Positions 1 to 7,201 of a stretch of DNA of 16,001 nucleotides are shown here, piece by piece; position 1 is the stretch's first letter; the number at the start of each line of letters is the position of its first letter. The translations under genes were made by a program, and so were the position numbers. Source of the DNA: CAUZFZ01 sp963579025 (GTDB taxonomy: Bacteria > Planctomycetota > Planctomycetia > Planctomycetales > Planctomycetaceae); contig CAUZFZ010000206.1 of NCBI GenBank assembly GCA_963579025.1, forward strand, positions 1 to 16,001, in the 5' to 3' direction. The notes beneath the pieces are model-generated. The model was given only the letters and a program-made list of their open reading frames with translations. It ran no database searches and was not told the DNA's origin.

Positions 1-177
1 GCGTCGAGTCTTCGACTTCAGCCTCGCCTGGACAACATTCAATGAACTCTCCGCATCCTCGGGCCGCCCTCACTCAACTTGTGTGTAAGGGTGAGGGTTG
101 AAACCCCGGGCTACTCGCCTTTGCCCCCCCGGGGCAGCAAAACTGTGCAACTTCAAAACGTGCCCCTGTTGACATCC
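1..177. other. Leader region upstream of the acetyltransferase gene, with two possible hairpins
   Basis: No gene can be supported here. A short reading frame open from the window edge to a TGA at 43-45 could be the tail of an upstream gene, but it is too short to judge. Two hairpins can be drawn: CCCTCAC (67-73) with GTGAGGG (91-97), and CCCCGGG (104-110) with CCCGGGG (128-134). The second is close to the downstream start codon and could affect translation or be a leftover repeat. No promoter stands out. Confidence 0.35.
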
Positions 178-1314
178 ATGACTTCGACTCAGCCCCTGAC
201 ACAGACAGCCGGTCAACTCCGCGTCCGCGAGATCTCGTTCGACTCGCTGGATTCCCACTTCACGCAGCGCTGGCGCCAGCTTGAAGCACGGTCGATTGAA
301 GGCAACGCGTTTCGTTCGCCCGATTTTGTCGTTCCCGCGATTAACCTGGTCAGCGACCTGCGGCGGCAACCGTTCATCGTCGCCGTCGAAACCGACACAA
401 ACGCTCTGATCGGACTCGGTGTCTTCGAGGAATGTCGCGGCAGCCGCGCACTCCCGCTCACGCATCTGCGTAACTGGCAGTCGGACTATTCGCTGTTCGA
501 TGGCCTGCTGATCGACCGTGACTTCGCGGACGATGCGCTCACGTCGCTGTTTGAGTTCCTCTCCCGTCACCGCCGCTGGCACGGGCTCGCATTCGAAAAC
601 CGCAGTGCCGACTCGCGACTGTCCGCTGCACTGACGCGAGCTGCGGCGGCCACCGGAGCCGTCTGGCACGAGGACTGGTTGATCCAACGAGCCGTCATCC
701 CGGTCGATCAGGTCCCCGATGATTGTCTGGGCACGCTGTACTCGAAGAGCCGCCGCAAGACCTTGAAGCGGAATCGTCGCCGGCTGGAATCGTACGGTTC
801 CGTGGAATTCAGACTGCACCGGCCAGAGCCGGGCGATTCGCGAGCGGTGGAAGAATTTCTGCGGCTTGAATCACTGGGCTGGAAAGGCGATCAGGGAACA
901 GCGATGGCCACCGACGCGAATCACGCGAGGTTCTGCCGCGAACTGGTGACCGGCTTTGCCGCCAGGGGACAAGTCATCTTCGGCGAACTCACGGTCGACG
1001 ACCGCCCCGTGGCCTCAACGCTGAATCTGCTTTCCGGCGAATCGCTGTTCGCGTTCAAGATCGGCTGGGATCCTGAATTCGCGGAATGCTCACCCGGCAC
1101 ACTCAGTGAACTGAACCTGCTGGAACATTGCCACGAAGTCCCAGGCCTCAATCAAATCGACAGCTGCGCCAAACCAGGCTCATACGTCGAAAACGTCTGG
1201 CCCTGGCGCCGGAAGCTGACAACAGGCGTCTTCACGACCTCGATGACCGGGACGCTGGCGGCCTCGGCACTCAGTCGGGTCAAGCAAATCAAGCGCCTGC
1301 TGCGCAGAACGTGA
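178..1314 (+). CDS. GNAT-fold acetyltransferase (Acetyltransf_6 / BioF2-like, CelD/BcsL group)
   Basis: 378-residue protein resembling the Acetyltransf_6 (PF13480) proteins, often found with exopolysaccharide or cell-envelope loci; the acyl donor and acceptor are unknown. Visible landmarks are a basic stretch SRRKTLKRNRRRLE (about 191-204), typical of the linker between the two GNAT-like halves, then VIFGELTVDDRPVAS (about 266-280), FKIGWDPEFAECSPGTLSE (about 293-311), matching the family's GYD...SPG motif, and a C-terminal YVENVWPWRRKL (about 336-347). No signal peptide or membrane helix is seen. I chose the ATG at 178 because homology-like sequence starts after it and the TTG at 79 would add a low-complexity N-terminus; a GTG at 160 is possible. 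The gene is the only plus-strand gene in the left half and meets the PP2C gene tail to tail, with one base between the stop codons. Confidence 0.75.
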   Translation: MTSTQPLTQTAGQLRVREISFDSLDSHFTQRWRQLEARSIEGNAFRSPDFVVPAINLVSDLRRQPFIVAVETDTNALIGLGVFEECRGSRALPLTHLRNWQSDYSLFDGLLIDRDFADDALTSLFEFLSRHRRWHGLAFENRSADSRLSAALTRAAAATGAVWHEDWLIQRAVIPVDQVPDDCLGTLYSKSRRKTLKRNRRRLESYGSVEFRLHRPEPGDSRAVEEFLRLESLGWKGDQGTAMATDANHARFCRELVTGFAARGQVIFGELTVDDRPVASTLNLLSGESLFAFKIGWDPEFAECSPGTLSELNLLEHCHEVPGLNQIDSCAKPGSYVENVWPWRRKLTTGVFTTSMTGTLAASALSRVKQIKRLLRRT

Positions 1315-1315
1315 A

Positions 1316-2083
1316 TTATCGACCGCCCGGTGTGCTCATGTCCGGCGAGCATTGAATCAGCACGGCTGTCAGATTGTCTCGTCCTCCGGCGCTGTTCGCA
1401 GCTTCGACCAGATCATGAACCGCAATCTCAGGAGAAGATTCCTTGCCCAGGATGAGCTCAAGCTCTCGACCCGACAGCATCCCGGAAATTCCATCACTGC
1501 ATAGCACGAGCCGATCGTTGGCCATGAGGTCCATGCAGCGAGCATCGGGCAGTGCCGGAGCGGGCATTCCGACAAACCGCGTGAGCTGTCCGCGTGCCGG
1601 ATGCTCATCCAGTTCATCAGGCAGGATCTCCCCGACTTCCATCAGCAGTTGAACCAGGGAATGGTCGACGGTCAGCACTTCGAGTTCCTCATTCCGCCAG
1701 CGATAGGCGCGACTGTCTCCGAGATGCGCAACGACGCACACATCTCCAGAGATGACGGCGACCACGACGGTCGATCCCATACCTGCCATCGCAGGCGTTT
1801 TGCAGCTTTCATCACGAATCTGATCGCTCAATTGGATGAGTGCGTCACATAACCGCTGCTTCACATCATCCGATTCAGCGGTCGATGCGGCTTCAATAAC
1901 GGGTTTCAGCAGTGCCGGCAGCGAACGTACAACCGCCTCGGCGGCCACCGCGCCGTGCGGGCCGCCTCCCACGCCGTCAGCGACGATGAACAATCCCTGC
2001 GCCGAATCAGCGTACCAGCGGTCTTCATTGACGCTGCGGACACGCCCGCGATGGCTAAGCCCTGCTGATCGGAGCTGCATCAT
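1316..2083 (-). CDS. PP2C-family Ser/Thr protein phosphatase
   Basis: 255-residue soluble phosphatase of the metal-dependent PP2C/PppA/Stp type, which removes phosphate from Ser/Thr residues placed by Hanks kinases. All family motifs are in order: RSVNEDR (16-22), VADGVGG (34-40), GMGST (101-105), HLGDSRAYRW (120-129), the VDHSLV segment (139-144), LCSDGISGML (194-203) and GGRDNLT (233-239). The predicted metal ligands D21, D36, D197 and D236 are all present, so it should be active. The length is normal for a stand-alone bacterial PP2C and no membrane helix is seen. The start ATG overlaps the TGA of the upstream FHA kinase (ATGA, 4 bp), implying translational coupling and roughly matched production of kinase and phosphatase. 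The stop lies one base from the stop of the convergent acetyltransferase gene. Confidence 0.93.
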   Translation of the reverse strand: MMQLRSAGLSHRGRVRSVNEDRWYADSAQGLFIVADGVGGGPHGAVAAEAVVRSLPALLKPVIEAASTAESDDVKQRLCDALIQLSDQIRDESCKTPAMAGMGSTVVVAVISGDVCVVAHLGDSRAYRWRNEELEVLTVDHSLVQLLMEVGEILPDELDEHPARGQLTRFVGMPAPALPDARCMDLMANDRLVLCSDGISGMLSGRELELILGKESSPEIAVHDLVEAANSAGGRDNLTAVLIQCSPDMSTPGGR

Positions 2084-3609
2084 TGCATCGCCTTTCTCAG
2101 CATCTGATGGAGTTCAGCAGCGGTCTTGATTTTAATGGCTGGCTTGTCGATCAGGGCGGTATCGATCACCTCAGCCAATCGTTTCGGGATCGATGAGTCG
2201 CGTTCCCGAATGGGAACGGCCGAAGTCGTCAGAGCCACCTGCCACGGATCAGCTGTCCTGGGAAAGTTGCGGGGATAGACACCGGTCAGCATGTTGTACA
2301 GCGACGCTGCCATGCCCCAGACATCGACTTCCGGTGTCGAAAACCGGAAATTGATGACCTGCTCCCGTGGCATGAAACAGGGCTTCCCGGATGTCGCTCC
2401 CGTACAGGTCTGACCGCTGAGCCCGGCTGTATCGAAAGCCTTCGACAAACCAAAGTCGCCGACTTTGGTGATCTGCTTGCCGCCTTTCTTCGAAAGAAAC
2501 AGATTGTGCGGACTCAGATCGCGATGCACGGCACCATGAGCGGTGCTCAGACTGCCGTCAGCAAGTTCGACTTCCAGTTCTGCCCGATGCGCATAGTCGA
2601 GTCCCGCCAGAGCCTGGCACGTAATCCCAACGGCCGTCCGCGGTGACAGCGTTCCACCTCGTTTCTTCATCAACTGGTCGACACTGCTGCCTTCGCAGTA
2701 CTCCAGCGTGAAGAAGAACGTTCCGGCCGGACAGCCGAAGTCTTTCAGTTCCACGATATGGCGATGTGTCAGGGATTTCGTTACCGAAATCTCTCGGAGA
2801 AAACGCTGACGTGCCGCGTCGTCTGCTGCGACTTTCGGCAGCATGACTTTCAGGGCCACCTTTTCGTCGGTCTCGTTGTGCCGTGCCAGATATACCGCGC
2901 CCATGCCGCCTCGGCCCAGCTCCTCCAGCAACTCGTAACCGTTGATCGCTGCCAGCTCCGGCTCGCCACTCTGCGCCAGACAGATCAGTTGTCTGAGGAT
3001 GGCCTCGGGATCGGACTGGCAATCCAGACAGACGTAATCGCCGCGGCGACTGGAACCCAGTTCTGCCGCGACATCACACCCGCACTTCGCGCAACGGAAC
3101 TTCGCACGATCGCTGGATGACTCGAGTCGAGTCTCAAGACGCCTTCTTTGCTGGCAGTCATCACAGATAAACCCGCCGTCGCTCTCGTGAGGCTCGTCCT
3201 GTTGATCGTCAGGAATTTCACCGTCGCACATTTCACAGTACACGGGCCGCACGACTTCGACATGCAGGACCGTCTCGCCAAGCGTGATCGTGTCTCCGTC
3301 GTGCAGGTCAAACTCTGGATACTGTTCCTGACGAGCCTCCTCAATCGACTGGTCCACCGGGCGGCTTCCGATCCGCTTTCCATTAACGTCCGTCCCGTTG
3401 AGGCTGCCGAAGTCACGCACACGGATGTCAGGCGGATTGATATCCAGCAGACAGTGCATTCGTGAAATGATCTGGCATTCCTCATGCACTGGAATCTGAA
3501 TGGTGCACTCTCTACTTCGTCCAAGCAGAGCCGTGGTCCGTTCCGGGAAATCGTACGCCGTTCCCGCGAGCGGTCCTTCCCGGACTTGCAATGTCACCCG
3601 ACCTGGCAT
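2080..3609 (-). CDS. FHA domain + double zinc-ribbon + Hanks-type Ser/Thr protein kinase
   Basis: 509-residue cytoplasmic kinase. Residues 1-120 form an FHA phosphothreonine-binding domain (LLGRSREC 28-35, SRMH 49-52, FGSLNGTDVNG 67-77). Residues 125-197 hold two zinc-ribbon-like knuckle pairs (C125/C128 with C149/C152; C173/C176 with C194/C197). The kinase domain covers about 225-505: glycine loop GRGGMGAV (232-239), VALK with K254, helix-C E273, catalytic loop HRDLSPHN (362-369) and DFG (385-387). The usual catalytic-loop Lys (HRDxKPxN) is Ser366 here, a variant I recall from myxobacterial-type kinases, and the APE motif reads MPREQ (413-417). There is no membrane helix. The ATG is preceded by AGGAAA with 5-nt spacing (3615-3620). 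The gene sits 69 bp after the WD40 kinase gene and is translationally coupled to PP2C. The FHA domain probably reads autophosphorylation or the neighbour kinase's output; that is inference. Confidence 0.93.
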   Translation of the reverse strand: MPGRVTLQVREGPLAGTAYDFPERTTALLGRSRECTIQIPVHEECQIISRMHCLLDINPPDIRVRDFGSLNGTDVNGKRIGSRPVDQSIEEARQEQYPEFDLHDGDTITLGETVLHVEVVRPVYCEMCDGEIPDDQQDEPHESDGGFICDDCQQRRRLETRLESSSDRAKFRCAKCGCDVAAELGSSRRGDYVCLDCQSDPEAILRQLICLAQSGEPELAAINGYELLEELGRGGMGAVYLARHNETDEKVALKVMLPKVAADDAARQRFLREISVTKSLTHRHIVELKDFGCPAGTFFFTLEYCEGSSVDQLMKKRGGTLSPRTAVGITCQALAGLDYAHRAELEVELADGSLSTAHGAVHRDLSPHNLFLSKKGGKQITKVGDFGLSKAFDTAGLSGQTCTGATSGKPCFMPREQVINFRFSTPEVDVWGMAASLYNMLTGVYPRNFPRTADPWQVALTTSAVPIRERDSSIPKRLAEVIDTALIDKPAIKIKTAAELHQMLRKAMQ

Positions 3610-3678
3610 CGCGCTTTCCTGTCACAGTCTCTGGAGACCTGATCGATTATCATTGGATGCCCATATCGAAGGGTTCAA

Positions 3679-5883
3679 TTATTCTTCAGATGCCATGTCT
3701 AGCGGCCTAGCGTCCCACACCTTGACCGTCCCGTCCCCACTCGCCGAGGCCAGCCGCTGCCCGTCAGGGCTGAACGCCACGCTACGGACCGGGCTGGTGT
3801 GTCCTTTCAGCGTGAGCAACTCCTGCCCCGTGGCCGCGTCCCACACCTTGACCGTCCCGTCATCACTCGCCGAGGCCAGCCGCTGCCCGTCAGGGCTGAA
3901 CGCCACGCTCCTGACCCCGCCGGTGTGTCCTTTCAGCGTGAGCGACTCCTGCCCCGTGGCGCCGTCCCACACCTTGACCGTCCCGTCCCCACTCGCCGAG
4001 GCCAGCCGCTGCCCGTCAGGGCTGAACGCCACGCTGGTGACATAGTCAGTGTGTCCTGTCAGCGTGAGCGACTCCTGACCCGTGGCCGCGTCCCACACCT
4101 TGACCGTCTCGTCCTGACTCGCCGAGGCCAGCCGCTGCCCGTCCGGGCTGAACGCCACGCTTTGGACACTGCTGGTGTGTCCTTTCAACGTGAGTGACTC
4201 CTGCCCCGCAGCCGCGTCCCACACCTTGACCGTCCCGTCATCAGTCGCCGAGGCCAGCCGCAGCCCGTCCGGGCTGAACGCCACGCTAAGGATCGCGCGG
4301 GTGTGTCCTGTCAGCGTGAGCAGATCGCTGCGGGCGAGGCGGTCCCAGTAGCCCCACTCGAAGCCCTTGAGGTCATCGCGGTCGCGGTATCGATCAAGCA
4401 TTTCCCTGAGATGCCCGATGTTGGCGACTTCCCAGTCGCGCTGTGCGAGCAACATATCCGAGTGATAGGCGGTCCGCTCGACGTTCTTCTGTGCCGCGAC
4501 GGCGTTCTGCCTTTCGTCTTCGGCTGTCTTCTGTGCCGCGACGGCGTTCTGCCTTTCGTCTTCGGCTGTCTTCTCTGCGGCGACGGCGGCTCGACGTTCC
4601 TGCTGGGCTACCTTGGTCTGCCGCTCCGCTTTCTCGCGCTGTTCATCCGCAATTGTCCGCTGTTGTTCCGCCTCCTCTTGCTTTCGCTTCGCTTCCTGAC
4701 GTTGGACGTTTGCGTCAGCAAGTGCAGCACTCGTACTGGCGTATCCCACGGCCGAGACCACCAGCACCAGCACCAGCAGCGCCGCGGACAAAGCTGCCAA
4801 TCCGGCCATGACCGGGTTCCGACGGCACCACCGCAATGCGCGCTCGGCTGCGGAAGATCGTCGGGCCTCGATCGGCTGGTCATCCAGCCAGCGCTGCAGG
4901 TCCTCGGCGAAGGCATGGCAGTCGGCGTACCGCTTGTCCGGCTCCTTCGCCATCGCTTTCAGGCAGATCGTCTCCAGGTCACGCGAGATCGCCGGGTTGT
5001 GAAGATTCGGTCGGTCCGGCTCCTGATTGATCACCAGCGAGATCACAAGTTCGACTGGCCCGCTGAAAGGTCGCTCTCCGGTGAGCATCTCATACAGCAC
5101 GACGCCAAGGCTGTACTGATCGCTGGCCGGTCCCACATCATCCAACTGGCCACGGGCCTGTTCTGGTGGCATATAGGCTGGCGTCCCCAGCACGGTGCCG
5201 TCCTGGCTCATCCGATCGGCCGCTTCCTGAATACGAGCCAGACCGAAGTCCATGATCAAGGCATCGCCGTCCGAGTCGATCATGATGTTGGACGGTTTGA
5301 TATCGCGATGAACCACTTTCTTACCATGGGCGTAGTCCAGCGCTTCGGCCAACTTGATGATCACTGTTGCCACATCGCGGAAGTCGGTTGCTGGTGTGTC
5401 TCGGATCGTCTCTTCCAGCGTCTGGCCCTCGATGAAGGCGGATGCGATGTAGAGGGATTCGGCTTCGAATCCCGCTTCAAAGACCGGCACGATATTCGGA
5501 TGCCGCAGCCGGCCTGCCGCCTTGGGCTCACGCAGATACCGCTGTTTATTTTCCTCGTCCACCAGCAGTCCCGCATGAGGAACCTTCAATGCAATATCAC
5601 GATCCAGCACTGGGTCCCAGGCCTGATACACCGTCCCAAAAGCCCCGGCGCCCAGAATTGCGCGAATCTCAAACCGCCCAAGCATCTCTGGTGATGAAGT
5701 ACGATCGGCCTTCCGGCTATTGCCTCCGGTTTCGACGGCGGCCTGTGAAGGCTGAGTGTCCTGCGCAGCCGGTTCGAGCGAGAACTTCTCACCGCAGGAC
5801 TTGCAACGGCTGCTGCGACCGAGACTCTCGTCTTCGACCCGGTAGGTCTTGCTGCAGTGCGGACACTTCACAGAGACCGTCAT
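3679..5883 (-). CDS. Membrane-anchored Ser/Thr kinase with zinc ribbon and C-terminal WD40 repeats
   Basis: 734-residue planctomycete-style receptor kinase. Order: MJ0042-type zinc ribbon (C7, C10, C27, C30); low-complexity linker; kinase domain about 69-335 with glycine loop GAGAFGTV (78-85), K100, HRDIKPSN (192-199), DFG (212-214) and MPPEQ (238-242); one membrane helix about 358-380, rich in Ala/Leu/Val; a charged coiled coil about 388-470; a conserved linker (AYHSDMLLAQRDWE, 472-485; GFEWGYWDRL, 507-516); five WD40 repeats of 42 residues (521-726); and an 8-residue tail. All catalytic residues are present. The kinase would lie in the cytoplasm and the WD40 part across the membrane. I chose the ATG at 5883 because GAGGAG lies 5 nt before it and the zinc ribbon follows at once; an upstream start at 5988 would add 35 residues of no family character. 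Five blades is fewer than the usual seven. Confidence 0.93.
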   Translation of the reverse strand: MTVSVKCPHCSKTYRVEDESLGRSSRCKSCGEKFSLEPAAQDTQPSQAAVETGGNSRKADRTSSPEMLGRFEIRAILGAGAFGTVYQAWDPVLDRDIALKVPHAGLLVDEENKQRYLREPKAAGRLRHPNIVPVFEAGFEAESLYIASAFIEGQTLEETIRDTPATDFRDVATVIIKLAEALDYAHGKKVVHRDIKPSNIMIDSDGDALIMDFGLARIQEAADRMSQDGTVLGTPAYMPPEQARGQLDDVGPASDQYSLGVVLYEMLTGERPFSGPVELVISLVINQEPDRPNLHNPAISRDLETICLKAMAKEPDKRYADCHAFAEDLQRWLDDQPIEARRSSAAERALRWCRRNPVMAGLAALSAALLVLVLVVSAVGYASTSAALADANVQRQEAKRKQEEAEQQRTIADEQREKAERQTKVAQQERRAAVAAEKTAEDERQNAVAAQKTAEDERQNAVAAQKNVERTAYHSDMLLAQRDWEVANIGHLREMLDRYRDRDDLKGFEWGYWDRLARSDLLTLTGHTRAILSVAFSPDGLRLASATDDGTVKVWDAAAGQESLTLKGHTSSVQSVAFSPDGQRLASASQDETVKVWDAATGQESLTLTGHTDYVTSVAFSPDGQRLASASGDGTVKVWDGATGQESLTLKGHTGGVRSVAFSPDGQRLASASDDGTVKVWDAATGQELLTLKGHTSPVRSVAFSPDGQRLASASGDGTVKVWDARPLDMASEE
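3706..4323 (-). repeat. Five tandem 126-bp units encoding WD40 repeats
   Basis: The phrase CGTCCCACACCTTGACCGTC (plus strand; one copy reads CGTCTC at its end) recurs at 3711, 3837, 3963, 4089 and 4215, an exact 126-bp period. Each unit encodes 42 residues of the pattern GHT..V.SVAFSPDGQRLASAS.DGTVKVWDAATGQE. The copies differ mainly at the two or three residues after GHT and in the base before DG, and share long runs of identical bases, so the array spread recently by internal duplication. Such an array can change copy number and can be collapsed in short-read assemblies. Confidence 0.95.
4485..4568 (-). repeat. Two identical 42-bp direct repeats in the coiled-coil part of the WD40 kinase
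   Basis: Positions 4485-4526 and 4527-4568 carry the same 42-bp unit, with a diverged third copy following (about 4569-4610). Each encodes a 14-residue, two-heptad unit (AVAAQKTAEDERQN), so gain or loss of a unit keeps both the frame and the heptad register. Confidence 0.93.
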
Positions 5884-5888
5884 GCATT

Positions 5889-5894
5889 CTCCTC
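5889..5894 (-). promoter_or_regulatory. Ribosome binding site of the WD40 kinase gene
   Basis: The minus strand reads GAGGAG followed by 5 nt and the ATG at 5883. This is the clearest Shine-Dalgarno site in the window and it decides the start in favour of the zinc-ribbon N-terminus. Confidence 0.75.
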
Positions 5895-5974
5895 TTGTCC
5901 AACACAATTCGCCCGTTCCCACGCAGAGTGCACGTATCAGTCGGGTCGAACCCTGCCAGGCTGTGATGTTTTCA

Positions 5975-6066
5975 GTAGGCCGGAACAAGTGGAGCGCAGT
6001 TCCGGCAGTCGAAGTGTCATCAATCGTTCGAGTTGCCGGAACTGCGCTGCGCTTGTTCCGGCCTAC
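5975..6066. repeat. REPIN-like element: inverted pair of GTAG-headed REP palindromes
   Basis: Left arm 5975-6007 and right arm 6034-6066 are reverse complements with two mismatches in 33 bases. Each arm is also a hairpin by itself: GCCGGAAC pairs with GTTCCGGC around a 12-base loop. Each arm begins with GTAG just 5' of the stem, as in REP sequences linked to RAYT (TnpA-REP) transposases. The spacer between arms can pair further. The order arm-spacer-inverted arm is that of a REPIN. No clear T-run follows on either strand, so a simple terminator is less likely. Confidence 0.8.
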
Positions 6067-6241
6067 CGTCTCAGATCCGAAAGATTCACAGCCTCTGCGG
6101 GACGGAGTGGTTCAGACACGATTGAACATTCGACGATTATGCTGCGAAACAGGCCAGGTGTTCAAATCACAGCCGGGATTCATCGGCTGCCGCATCAGTT
6201 CCTCGCGACGATGCCCGAACTGCGAGGTTTGGCAGGGGGTG

Positions 6242-7201
6242 CTACGAGCAGCTGGCTGTGTGCTCATCCGCCATTTCGCCGGCGTGGTAGCTGGAGCGGA
6301 CGAAGGGGCCGCTGGCTACCATTGTGAAACCCAGGCTGCGGGCGAGGTTGCCGATTTCGTCGAACTCTTCCGGCGGCAGGTAGCGTTCCACTGGGAGATG
6401 GTCCGGGGTTGGCTGCAGGTATTGGCCCAGCGTCAGCATGTCGCAGCCGACAGATCGCAGGTCGGCGCAGACTTCCAGGACTTCTTCCAGTGTTTCGCCC
6501 AGGCCCAGCATCAGGCCGCTTTTCGTCGGCATGTCGGGAGCCTCTGACTTCACCTGCGCCAGCAGATCGAGCGTGCGTTGATAGGCCGCGTTGCGTCGCA
6601 CTCGATGGTAGAGTCGCGGGACGGTTTCGGTGTTGTGATTGAAGACGTCCGGCCGCGCTTCGACCACACGACTGATGGCCGCTCGATTTCCGAGGAAGTC
6701 CGGCGTGAGCACTTCGACCTGGGCACCCGTTCGTTCCCGGACAGCCAGCACACACTCGTAAAAGTGGTCCGCACCGCCGTCGGCAAGGTCATCTCGCGTG
6801 ACTGATGTGATTACGACGTATTTCAGTCCCAGACGTTCGGCAGCTTCGGCCACGCGTTCGGGTTCGTCGAGTTGCAGTTGCTCCGTTTTGCCTTTGGGCA
6901 CTGAGCAGAATCCACACGGTCTCGTGCAGACATTGCCGAGGATCATGAACGTGGCAGTCTGCTGAGACCAGCACTCAGTCCGGTTCGGGCACTTCGCGCT
7001 TTCGCACACCGTTTCCAGTTTTAGATCATCGATCACGCTGCTGGTGTAGAACATGCCGGGCTTCGGCAGTGGGCGTTTCAGCCAGCGCGGCAGCCGACGC
7101 TTCTCACGCCGTGGCGCAACAGTTGTTGCCGAAGAAGGGGGCTCTGCCGGTGCATCGATGATGACCGGCAGCGGCAGATCGAAAGCGGGATTCTCAGACA
7201 T
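6242..7201 (-). CDS. lipA: Lipoyl synthase (radical SAM)
   Basis: 319-residue enzyme that inserts two sulfurs at C6 and C8 of octanoyl groups bound to lipoyl domains of 2-oxoacid dehydrogenases and GcvH. Both iron-sulfur sites are complete: the auxiliary cluster CESAKCPNRTEC (C66, C71, C77) and the radical-SAM CTRPCGFC (C92, C96, C99). Other landmarks are VTRDDLADGGADHF (134-147), FNHNTETVPRLY (187-198), KSGLMLGLGET (227-237), LGQYLQPTPDHLPVERY (258-274) and the C-terminal RSSYHA (302-307), whose serine is known to ligate the auxiliary cluster. The first 45 or so residues are a basic, Pro-rich extension. Length is normal. Its ATG lies inside the end of lipB (8-bp overlap), so the two are co-translated, a standard pairing because LipB supplies the octanoylated substrate. 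Confidence 0.97.
   Translation of the reverse strand: MSENPAFDLPLPVIIDAPAEPPSSATTVAPRREKRRLPRWLKRPLPKPGMFYTSSVIDDLKLETVCESAKCPNRTECWSQQTATFMILGNVCTRPCGFCSVPKGKTEQLQLDEPERVAEAAERLGLKYVVITSVTRDDLADGGADHFYECVLAVRERTGAQVEVLTPDFLGNRAAISRVVEARPDVFNHNTETVPRLYHRVRRNAAYQRTLDLLAQVKSEAPDMPTKSGLMLGLGETLEEVLEVCADLRSVGCDMLTLGQYLQPTPDHLPVERYLPPEEFDEIGNLARSLGFTMVASGPFVRSSYHAGEMADEHTASCS

Larger units (their letters stand above)
5884..6241. other. Intergenic region between lipA and the WD40 kinase gene
   Basis: 358 bp without a supportable gene. It holds the kinase ribosome binding site (5889-5894) and a REPIN-like element (5975-6066). The remaining part, 6067-6241, shows no recognisable gene, RNA or repeat. 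Since both neighbours lie on the minus strand, the kinase promoter should be here, but I cannot point to convincing -35/-10 boxes. Confidence 0.5.

Noticed and set aside
3500..4197. Plus-strand frames with repeated peptides over the WD40 array
   Set aside because: The repetition is the 126-bp WD40 unit read in the wrong strand; no independent gene character.
3706..4323. Regular repeats that could be mistaken for a CRISPR array
   Set aside because: Units are 126 bp, contiguous, and encode WD40 blades in frame; there are no short repeats with unique spacers and no cas genes.
4303..5694. 463-codon open frame on the plus strand opposite the WD40 kinase gene
   Set aside because: It is fully antisense to a kinase with complete motifs, and its translation shows no domain; it follows from GC-rich codon use on the other strand.
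5849..6547. 232-codon plus-strand frame across the lipA-kinase spacer
   Set aside because: It spans the REPIN-like palindrome and the antisense of lipA, and has no family character.
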